Assembly: GCA_027622635.1 (NCBI GenBank)
Contig: JAQBYK010000057.1
Coordinates: 1-7,155, forward strand
Direction of reading: 5' to 3'
Origin: a bacterium
Lineage (GTDB): Bacteria > Patescibacteriota > Gracilibacteria > UBA1369 > LOWO2-01-FULL-3
Length of the DNA stretch: 7,155 nucleotides
The notes under the pieces are model-generated. The model was not told the DNA's origin. It worked only from the letters and a program-made list of their open reading frames with translations, and made no database searches. Positions 1-5,752 of the stretch are shown one piece after another. Position numbers and translations under genes: made by a program. Position 1 is the stretch's first letter. Every line of letters begins with the position of its first letter.

Positions 1-820
1 GCAAAATATTCTCAAGATTATGAGAACCAACCAGCTTCACTTCAGAAACGTCAGCAATTTTTTCATCACCGCAATAAATGCTATCCCCTTTCACATACGC
101 ACCATCCACTTTGCCCTTAACGCTAACCCACTTTAACCTACCCTTAACCAACTGGCTGTAAAATCCATGATATTCATAGTCCTTATTCAAAATCGCCAGA
201 CAATCCTTATGCTGATGAGTCAAGAGATTCTCTTTAGCATGCAAATATTCATCCCTATCTACATGGTAATCGAGATGATCACTGGTGGTATTTAGAATAA
301 CTCCATAACGCGGACTTTTTTCGAGGTCCTGTAGTTGAAAACTGGACAACTCCAATACAACAATATCGTCACCCTTTAATTTATCCAAGAATTCGACTGG
401 TGGATTTCCAATGTTTCCACCCAAATAAGGGCTTAGGCCTGACTTCTTAAGCATTTCATAGATCAAGTTGCACGTAGTTCCCTTCCCTTTGGTACCGGTA
501 ACTCCGATAACAGGGCATGGGCACATATCCATAAAATACTTTGTAGCACTGGTAAGCTCCACACCTAATGCTTTCGCAGATTGAATCTGGGAATTTAAGA
601 ATGGAATTCCCGGTGAACGAAAAATAATATCCAATTCTTTCAAGTCATTCAGGTAATTTGGGCCCAGACTAACAGAAACACCTTTTGGGAAATCTTCCCC
701 AAGTTTCAGATTTTGGTCACAAATAGTCAGGTTCTTATACCCTTTCTTATACAAATAATCGAACATAGCTCTGCCCTCAATCCCAAATCCAAGTATCCCG
801 ATTTTGCTTCTTAAATCCAT
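1..820 (-). CDS. murD: UDP-N-acetylmuramoyl-alanine--D-glutamate ligase (MurD), 3' end outside window
   Basis: Cytoplasmic Mur ligase that uses ATP to add D-glutamate to UDP-MurNAc-L-Ala in peptidoglycan precursor synthesis. The first 273 residues are visible; the C-terminal domain lies outside the window. The N-terminal Rossmann-like domain has a GxGxxG motif (G11, G13, G16) and RSPGIP at 68-73. The central ATPase domain has the P-loop GVTGTKGKGTT (106-116), GGNIGNP (134-140), ELSSFQL (157-163), DHLDYH (181-186), a lysine (K196) placed like the carbamylated lysine of MurD, and HNLEN (267-271). ELSSFQL and SPGIP favour MurD over MurC, MurE or MurF. The ATG at 820 is the first start after an in-frame TAG at 830-832. 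No Shine-Dalgarno sequence is visible. The gene is divergent from rnj. Family assignment is confident; the symbol rests on motifs only. Confidence 0.93.
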   Translation of the reverse strand, partial: MDLRSKIGILGFGIEGRAMFDYLYKKGYKNLTICDQNLKLGEDFPKGVSVSLGPNYLNDLKELDIIFRSPGIPFLNSQIQSAKALGVELTSATKYFMDMCPCPVIGVTGTKGKGTTCNLIYEMLKKSGLSPYLGGNIGNPPVEFLDKLKGDDIVVLELSSFQLQDLEKSPRYGVILNTTSDHLDYHVDRDEYLHAKENLLTHQHKDCLAILNKDYEYHGFYSQLVKGRLKWVSVKGKVDGAYVKGDSIYCGDEKIADVSEVKLVGSHNLENIL

Positions 821-845
821 AAGTTGTGGCTAATTTATCTCAACC

Positions 846-875
846 ATGTTACAATTAGTTATGTTAAGCGGTCAA
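846..875 (-). promoter_or_regulatory. candidate sigma70-type promoter for murD
   Basis: On the minus strand TTGACC (870-875, 5/6 match to the -35 consensus) is followed after 18 bp by TAACAT (846-851, 4/6 match to the -10 consensus). Transcription would begin near 839, giving a leader of about 19 nt with no ribosome binding site. It lies in the 83-bp divergent gap between murD and rnj. The -10 is only moderately good. Confidence 0.45.
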
Positions 876-903
876 CAACAGTATTAATAGTTAAAAGACG
901 AAA

Positions 904-2871
904 ATGGACAAATTAGACGCGTGGATGAATAGACTCTCTGGAGACACTTCAGGTACGGAGCCTTCATCACAGAAACCCCAATCAAAAGGGGGCTTTCACA
1001 AAAAAAGCAAAAACAAGGGTCAAAAAAATCAAGGACAAGGACAACAAGGACAACCCAAGAGACCTCAACCTCAAAAGGGTCAGCCTCAAAAAGGCCAACA
1101 TGGCAAAAGCAGAAGTCAAAGGAGTAATTCCTACAAAGGGCAACAGCCAACTTATACTAAGCAAACTGTTAGAAAACCAAAACCAACAGTCATTCTGAAA
1201 GGAAAACTCAAGGTTATTCCACTTGGAGGATTAAACGAAGTTGGAAAAAACATGATGGCATTAGAGTACGAAAACGACATCATGATTATCGACATGGGAT
1301 TTGAATTTCCAAGTGAGGATTTGATGGGAATAGACTATGTAATTCCGGATGTTTCATATCTGGAGGACAACAAAAACAGGATCAGAGGAGTGGTTATTAC
1401 TCACGGTCACCTGGACCACATCGGAGGAATACCATACATACTGCCAAAACTCGGATTCCCTCCGGTATATGGCACAAAACTCACGCTTGGGCTTATAAAG
1501 AAGCGTACAGAAGAATTCAAACAGGAGAAACAAACAAAACTCCTCACAATAAATCCCAACGAAACAATTAAACTTGGACAGTTTGCATGTTCTTTCTTTA
1601 GAGTTGCTCATTCAATTCCTGATGCGGTAGGTGTCGTTGTTGATACACCTGTTGGAAAAGTTGTGCATACAGGCGACTTTAAGTTTGATGAAACTCCGGC
1701 CAGGAATCAGCCAAAAGCTGAAACAAACAAGATGGAACAACTGGGAAAGCAAAATGTGCTCGCACTATTTTGTGAATCTACAAACTCTCTTAAAGCGGGG
1801 CATAGCATGTCGGAGAGAGAGGTTGGCCACGCTTTAGATGAAGTTGTTGGAAAATGCAAAGGTAGAATAATAATCGCTTCATTCTCAAGCCAAATCGGAA
1901 GAATCCAACAAATTATAGATGCCGCTCAAAAACATAACAGGAAAATTTTCGTTAGTGGCAGAAGTATGGAAAACAATATAGATATCTCGGCCAGTCTTGG
2001 ATATCTCAATTTGAAAAAGGATCTGGTCCAAAACATAAGACGTTACAAGAATAGTACCTCAGATCGAGAAACATTGATTCTCACAACCGGATCTCAGGGT
2101 GAAGCGGTCTCAGCACTAAGCCGCATGGCAAAAGGTGAACACGCTCACGTAAAGGTGAGGAAGGGCGATACGATTATTCTTTCATCTTCCCCCATCCCTG
2201 GCAACGAGATAGCGATAAACACAATCATAAACAACTTAACAATTCTTGGGGCGGACATCATTCATAACGAAATGAAAGACGTTCACACATCAGGGCATGG
2301 TAAGCAAGATGAGCTTGTGAGAATGATAAATTATGTAAAACCTAAGTATTTAGTTCCCGTTCATGGAGAATATTACATGAGAAAGGGTCTGGCTAGACTC
2401 GCGGAGGAAAGGTGCGGAATACCGGAAGATCGCATAATAATGCTACTAAATGGAGATGTTCTACTTGCGGAAAGAGGAAAGGTGATCAAATCAAAAGAAA
2501 AAGTAGACACAAAATACATATTGATCGATGGATCGGGAGAAGGACAGGTCGGGTCGGCGGTACAGGTCGAGCGCCAGATAATGGCGCAAAACGGAATCCT
2601 GGTAGTCTTGATTTACATAAATAAAAAATCCAAGAAACTTACAAAACCACCCGATGTAATCTCAAGAGGATTCATCTACATGAGCGAATCGGACGCAATA
2701 ATCAAAGAAATCTCTAAACTCGCAGAGGATTCATACAAAAAGATTCTAGACAAAAACCCGGGCGCAAACCGTGGAGACATAAAGAAATACATCCGACAAA
2801 CGGTAGATAAAATTACCCACCAAAAACTGGAAAGAAGGCCACTGATAGTGCCGCTCATAATTGAGAGCTAG
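904..2871 (+). CDS. rnj: Ribonuclease J with long basic N-terminal extension
   Basis: Metallo-beta-lactamase/beta-CASP ribonuclease, with 5'-3' exonuclease and endonuclease activity in mRNA decay and rRNA maturation. The catalytic core begins near residue 100 with PLGGLNEVGKN (106-116). It carries the zinc motif HGHLDH (167-172), H236, the HTGD motif (255-258), ESTN (291-294), the beta-CASP motif GSQGE (396-400), HTSGHG (461-466) and PVHGEY (485-490). A C-terminal domain continues to residue 655. The usual length is about 555 residues, and the excess is almost all in residues 1-99. That segment is rich in Lys, Gln and Gly, lacks predicted fold signals, and probably is a disordered RNA-binding or partner-binding tail. 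The next in-frame ATG after codons 1 and 8 lies inside the catalytic domain, so the extension is translated if the protein is to be whole. No strong ribosome binding site is visible. The stop overlaps the stop of the convergent gene. Confidence 0.97.
   Translation: MDKLDAWMNRLSGDTSGTEPSSQKPQSKGGFHKKSKNKGQKNQGQGQQGQPKRPQPQKGQPQKGQHGKSRSQRSNSYKGQQPTYTKQTVRKPKPTVILKGKLKVIPLGGLNEVGKNMMALEYENDIMIIDMGFEFPSEDLMGIDYVIPDVSYLEDNKNRIRGVVITHGHLDHIGGIPYILPKLGFPPVYGTKLTLGLIKKRTEEFKQEKQTKLLTINPNETIKLGQFACSFFRVAHSIPDAVGVVVDTPVGKVVHTGDFKFDETPARNQPKAETNKMEQLGKQNVLALFCESTNSLKAGHSMSEREVGHALDEVVGKCKGRIIIASFSSQIGRIQQIIDAAQKHNRKIFVSGRSMENNIDISASLGYLNLKKDLVQNIRRYKNSTSDRETLILTTGSQGEAVSALSRMAKGEHAHVKVRKGDTIILSSSPIPGNEIAINTIINNLTILGADIIHNEMKDVHTSGHGKQDELVRMINYVKPKYLVPVHGEYYMRKGLARLAEERCGIPEDRIIMLLNGDVLLAERGKVIKSKEKVDTKYILIDGSGEGQVGSAVQVERQIMAQNGILVVLIYINKKSKKLTKPPDVISRGFIYMSESDAIIKEISKLAEDSYKKILDKNPGANRGDIKKYIRQTVDKITHQKLERRPLIVPLIIES
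1030..1098 (+). repeat. low-complexity short tandem repeats inside rnj 5' coding region
   Basis: Positions 1030-1053 consist of CAAGGA units with one CAA interruption. Positions 1069-1098 are two adjacent 15-bp units, each encoding Pro-Gln-Lys-Gly-Gln. The two 15-bp units differ at three bases, all at third codon positions, so the peptide is unchanged. The segment belongs to the disordered Gln/Lys/Gly-rich tail of RNase J. Confidence 0.75.
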
Positions 2872-4544
2872 GACAATATCTCGGCTCTGCAGTGTAGAGA
2901 CCCGATATTCATAATCTCTTCCTTAGGGGTTTCTCGCAGATTAGACATATCAGTCTTTACAACTTTGAATCCACGGCTTTCATAGACACTTACGGCATCT
3001 TCATCCTCAGGATATCCATATTGAGGAACTATAGCTACTTTTTCACCATTGCGGGTAAACATCTGGGAATTCACATAATTTGTGGCGGGATAATAGCCAA
3101 CCGGCACTTGTACAACATCATATCCCAACTGCGAAAACTGATGCTGTACGCGCCTCAAATATGATCTTTCAGAGCTCTGAATACTATGAGTACAGAATGC
3201 AACAGGTTTTCCTTTGGCATCGGTGGCAGTCTTAACAACCATGTCGCTATGGAAAAATGATTTTTTCTTAATATCGTTAAAGTCTACATGAACACCGGCC
3301 TCACCCATACTTCCAAGAGATTTGATTCTGGCTTCATCTATAATGATAACTTGATCAACCTCAAAGGATTTTTCATACAAAGCTCTGGCTTTTTTCAGAA
3401 GTTCAAGAAATTCGAGACCGGGCATTTTGGAAGTGCCTACAGGTTCTTCTCCTGAAAATCTCCTCACATGAGCATTGTATTTTGTTTCTCCGGCTTCATC
3501 ATTGGCCATATTGATAATAGTCTCGGTTAAATTTTCGGGCCCCACAATTAATCCGACTCCACCATCGGGCAATCTGGTTATAGAAAGATCTCCACCCTCG
3601 GTTTTTACAGGTACTCTCACCGCATTAAAAGCCTTGGGATAATCTCGATCCAACATTTCGTCCCCAAGTAAAATAACCGCGCCAATGGCGTCTCTCACTT
3701 CTCCCTGATCGACAATCAGATTTTTTATCCGCGCACCATTAATTGTTGGTAAAGTGGGGGGAGTATATTTCGGAAGTCTTGCATATTGACCGCTATCCAA
3801 GCTGCTACTTGCGAGGACAAATCTCCCATTTTCATCCTTACTACCGGTAGAAAAAACTATGTCCTGCATGTAGCCGAGATTGTCCATGTTTGGCATTTCG
3901 TACACGACAAAATTCAAATTTGGATACCTTTCCACGGCTTCATCCAGGAATTCATCTTTTTGGCCGATAGGTGCAGTTGCATGAACATTAGTTCCGGGTG
4001 CAAGCGGTGACAAAACAGGGTCTAAAAATTTTTCAAATATAGAATCATAATCATAGCCCATTAAGCCGACAACAGAATGCACAGGATTTACTGAAACAAT
4101 GATGTCATTTCCGGTTCTTTCATCTTCGGGTATCAGATAAGATTTAGGAATAATTCCTTCGGGTTTAGGCGTCGCTAAGATCTCTGCAGCCCTTTTATTT
4201 GCCTCATCTCTCTGAGAATTTTCTTCAAGCAGTTTCAAGCCGGGTGCGATTGTGAAAGCTGTCCCTACAGCTACAGCTGTTGTCATGTGTTTCAAAAATG
4301 CTCTCCTTGAGGCATCATTTCTCCTATTTCGACTGGGGCCAGAAAGTTTATCAGCAACTGAGCCTATAATATCGCCAATTGCGAGTAGGATCTGCTTTCT
4401 TGTACTAGCGCTAGACTTATCTACGTGGCTTTTTCCACGCCCCATATAAGCCAACATCTCAGAATGACGTCTTCTTGTTGCTTGATGTTTCTCGATTTCA
4501 TCAATAGAAAGCCGCCTGTTTTTGCCTTTTCCGAATCCTAACAT
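2868..4544 (-). CDS. Tat-tagged guanidino-modifying (agmatine/peptidyl-arginine deiminase-like) hydrolase
   Basis: Protein of 558 residues. Residues 79-85 read SRRAFLK, a full match to the Tat consensus, followed by a weakly hydrophobic stretch (87-101). Export or membrane anchoring by the Tat pathway is therefore inferred. The rest resembles the five-bladed fold of the agmatine deiminase / P. gingivalis-type peptidyl-arginine deiminase superfamily. Matching motifs are TEGGD (315-319), a His-x-Asp (H432, D434; an alternative is H419, D421), YVN then VPQYG near 490-510, and GSLHC near the C-terminus with the likely nucleophile C552. All elements of a Cys/His/acid active site are thus present. 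The substrate is unknown; it could be a free guanidine compound or arginine in proteins. Oddities are the 78 residues before the twin arginine and a degenerate MQD (226-228) where relatives often have W-x-R-D. The ATG at 4544 lies about 13 nt after the predicted transcription start, which supports the long form. No ribosome binding site is seen. Confidence 0.85.
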   Translation of the reverse strand: MLGFGKGKNRRLSIDEIEKHQATRRRHSEMLAYMGRGKSHVDKSSASTRKQILLAIGDIIGSVADKLSGPSRNRRNDASRRAFLKHMTTAVAVGTAFTIAPGLKLLEENSQRDEANKRAAEILATPKPEGIIPKSYLIPEDERTGNDIIVSVNPVHSVVGLMGYDYDSIFEKFLDPVLSPLAPGTNVHATAPIGQKDEFLDEAVERYPNLNFVVYEMPNMDNLGYMQDIVFSTGSKDENGRFVLASSSLDSGQYARLPKYTPPTLPTINGARIKNLIVDQGEVRDAIGAVILLGDEMLDRDYPKAFNAVRVPVKTEGGDLSITRLPDGGVGLIVGPENLTETIINMANDEAGETKYNAHVRRFSGEEPVGTSKMPGLEFLELLKKARALYEKSFEVDQVIIIDEARIKSLGSMGEAGVHVDFNDIKKKSFFHSDMVVKTATDAKGKPVAFCTHSIQSSERSYLRRVQHQFSQLGYDVVQVPVGYYPATNYVNSQMFTRNGEKVAIVPQYGYPEDEDAVSVYESRGFKVVKTDMSNLRETPKEEIMNIGSLHCRAEILS

Positions 4545-4564
4545 AGTAAGTTTAAATGCCAGAA

Positions 4565-4593
4565 ACTATACCTTAAAAGAGGGGGGCTGTCAA
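4565..4593 (-). promoter_or_regulatory. strong sigma70-type promoter of the deiminase-like gene
   Basis: On the minus strand there is a perfect TTGACA (4588-4593), a 17-bp spacer, and TATAGT (4565-4570, 5/6). Transcription should start near 4557, only about 13 nt before the ATG at 4544. The spacer contains a run of six identical bases (C on the transcribed-direction strand; 4581-4586). This is the best promoter match in the window. Confidence 0.8.
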
Positions 4594-4622
4594 TGGTTCA
4601 AGTGCTGAATTGAAGAAACTAG

Positions 4623-4640
4623 CGCAAATGACAATTTGCG
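4623..4640. promoter_or_regulatory. perfect inverted repeat with 4-nt loop, possible operator
   Basis: CGCAAAT (4623-4629), loop GACA, ATTTGCG (4634-4640): 7-bp arms without mismatch. No T-run follows on either strand, so it does not look like an intrinsic terminator. It lies 29 bp upstream of the -35 box of the deiminase-like gene, in the divergent intergenic region, where a regulator could bind. Function is inferred from position only. Confidence 0.45.
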
Positions 4641-4653
4641 ACTATTTCACAAA

Positions 4654-4671
4654 AAAATCCCCGGGGATTTT
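4654..4671. promoter_or_regulatory. 18-bp perfect palindrome, possible operator or minus-strand terminator
   Basis: AAAATCCCCGGGGATTTT is a perfect 18-bp palindrome (4654-4671). It ends 3 bp before the TTGAAT proposed as the -35 of the downstream plus-strand gene, which suits an operator. Read on the minus strand, the GC core is followed by seven T residues, so it could also stop minus-strand read-through transcripts coming from the dus side. The sequence does not decide between the two roles. Confidence 0.5.
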
Positions 4672-4674
4672 ATC

Positions 4675-4703
4675 TTGAATTAAGCCATAAATTCATGTTA
4701 AAT
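4675..4703 (+). promoter_or_regulatory. candidate promoter of the unknown gene and tRNA-Pro
   Basis: TTGAAT (4675-4680, 4/6) is followed after 17 bp by TTAAAT (4698-4703, 4/6). Transcription would start near 4710, about 22 nt before the ATG at 4733. A second -10-like TAAAAT (4707-4712) exists but has no acceptable -35. The downstream tRNA begins 6 bp after the gene, so this promoter may drive both. Confidence 0.4.
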
Positions 4704-4732
4704 GTGTAAAATTTTAGAATTAATCATCAAAT

Positions 4733-5191
4733 ATGAGCCCAGATAGTTATAGAGAACATTTTACCAGAAGGAGTTGTATCCCGGATTACAATAAATCATA
4801 TACGATAGCAGATCTTATGGATGTGATTTATGTAGATATAAATTTGAGGGACATAATGGATCCTTATAATTTGGGTGATTTGGAGAATGCCATCTTAGCC
4901 CTGGAAGCTGGTCAACGCATGAATTTAACTTGTGAAGGCAGCGTAAGAATGGTAATTGAAAAAGAGCAAAATGGTAATTTTAAAATAGTTTTTGTAAATG
5001 TAATTCGACTACATAATGAACGTGGAGATTGTTGTGGAATAGCTGCCGAATCAGCTACATTTGGAGAAGGATTCATGGGACTGGGCGGCAACAGCAGAGT
5101 CGCACCAATAATGACAAGCGGAGCCACAACTATACCAAATAGAGGAAGCGGATTGGCAGGATATTTTACAAAAACACAAGATTCCAAATAG
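4733..5191 (+). CDS. hypothetical protein, 152 residues
   Basis: I do not recognise this protein. It has no signal peptide or membrane segment. Residues 20-65 look mixed helical and acidic, and 66-95 alternate in a beta-like pattern (VRMVIEKE then FKIVFVNVIR). Residues 111-145 are rich in Gly, Ser and Thr and are probably flexible. Cysteines are C15, C67, C100 and C101; the adjacent pair in GDCCG could bind metal or form a disulfide, which is speculation. The ATG follows an in-frame TAA a few codons upstream, so the start is well bounded, though no Shine-Dalgarno sequence is seen. It ends in TAG 6 bp before tRNA-Pro on the same strand, so cotranscription is likely. A candidate promoter and an 18-bp palindrome precede it. 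Evidence for a real gene is the open frame, the upstream promoter-like elements and the lack of any rival gene there. Confidence 0.7.
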   Translation: MSPDSYREHFTRRSCIPDYNKSYTIADLMDVIYVDINLRDIMDPYNLGDLENAILALEAGQRMNLTCEGSVRMVIEKEQNGNFKIVFVNVIRLHNERGDCCGIAAESATFGEGFMGLGGNSRVAPIMTSGATTIPNRGSGLAGYFTKTQDSK

Positions 5192-5197
5192 ATATTT

Positions 5198-5273
5198 CGG
5201 GGTGTGGCTTAGTTGGTAAAGCGCACGGCTGGGGGTCGTGAGATCGTGGGTTCAAGTCCCTCCACCCCGACCA
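5198..5273 (+). tRNA. tRNA-Pro (anticodon GGG), CCA encoded
   Basis: Full cloverleaf by hand folding. The acceptor stem is CGGGGTG with CACCCCG (7 pairs), with discriminator A and an encoded CCA at 5271-5273. The D-stem is GCTT/AAGC. The anticodon stem is CACGG/TCGTG with one G-U pair, and the 7-nt loop CTGGGGG gives anticodon GGG, reading CCC and CCU. The variable loop is 5 nt and the T-loop TTCAAGT is typical. The T-stem GTGGG/CCCTC contains one U-U mismatch at its second pair. The C1-G72 pair and A73 agree with bacterial tRNA-Pro identity. The gene sits 6 bp after the unknown gene and 5 bp before the end of the convergent membrane protein gene. No terminator hairpin with a T-run follows. 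Confidence 0.96.
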
Positions 5274-5278
5274 CATGA

Positions 5279-5740
5279 TTACTTTGCTTTCGGAAAATAA
5301 ATGTAAGCTCCCCATGAGATGATCAAAGCAATCCAATAGGTAGTGTGTTCCAAGAGCTCCGCTCGATCACCAAACACCTGATCACCTATCGAAAAGAAGC
5401 TAAAAATTATCAGTCCAAACAACGTTCCCAGGAAGAATAGATTATATGCTCTTTTTTTGTTTCCAATTAACTGATAAATCAAAGCCAAAAGAACAAAGAA
5501 GAAGGCAAGAATTTCAAGAAAAGTAGTTAATCTGAGAACATTTAGCGCAATAAAATCATTTTCAATTCCGATAGATGAGAAATACTTTACCAACTGCCCT
5601 AATCTATCTTTTCCCACCCATAAAAAAGTTGCTTCACCGATGAATTTATCCACCACATTCAAAAACCAAAAAAACACCCAATAAAGAACAATTCCAACCT
5701 GAATTATCCTAGCCTCCTTAGATTTTGTTAATAATGTCAT
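5279..5740 (-). CDS. four-helix membrane protein, possibly DoxX-like
   Basis: Integral membrane protein of 153 residues with four hydrophobic segments at about 12-30, 72-91, 100-118 and 133-149, and a basic N-terminus (MTLLTKSKEAR). Length, four-helix layout, a Lys after helix 1 (DKFIG) and a Glu at the start of helix 2 (FLEILA) recall the DoxX-like superfamily. The match is loose and the function cannot be stated. It starts 12 bp after the dus stop on the same strand and has no promoter of its own in that gap, so it is probably translated from the dus transcript. A GGAG sequence lies inside the end of dus, but about 22 nt from the ATG is too far to be a normal ribosome binding site. It ends in TAA, 5 bp from the tRNA on the opposite strand. 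Confidence 0.85.
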   Translation of the reverse strand: MTLLTKSKEARIIQVGIVLYWVFFWFLNVVDKFIGEATFLWVGKDRLGQLVKYFSSIGIENDFIALNVLRLTTFLEILAFFFVLLALIYQLIGNKKRAYNLFFLGTLFGLIIFSFFSIGDQVFGDRAELLEHTTYWIALIISWGAYIYFPKAK

Positions 5741-5752
5741 GCAACAAAAATA

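Noticed and set aside
859..887. Possible rnj promoter using TATTAA (882-887)
   Set aside because: The hexamer at the right distance upstream (TTATGT, 859-864) matches the -35 consensus at only two positions, so I could not support a promoter.
884..1164. Minus-strand open frames rich in Leu, Phe and Val opposite the rnj 5' end
   Set aside because: The hydrophobic composition is the complement of the Lys/Gln-rich low-complexity coding sequence, not a real membrane protein.
4912..5187. Minus-strand open frame of 91 codons opposite the unknown gene
   Set aside because: It has no promoter or ribosome binding site. The plus-strand frame is longer, has promoter-like elements, and sits in a sensible position before the tRNA.
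5198..5273. tRNA as an integration (att) site
   Set aside because: No integrase gene and no direct repeat of the tRNA 3' end were noticed in the window.
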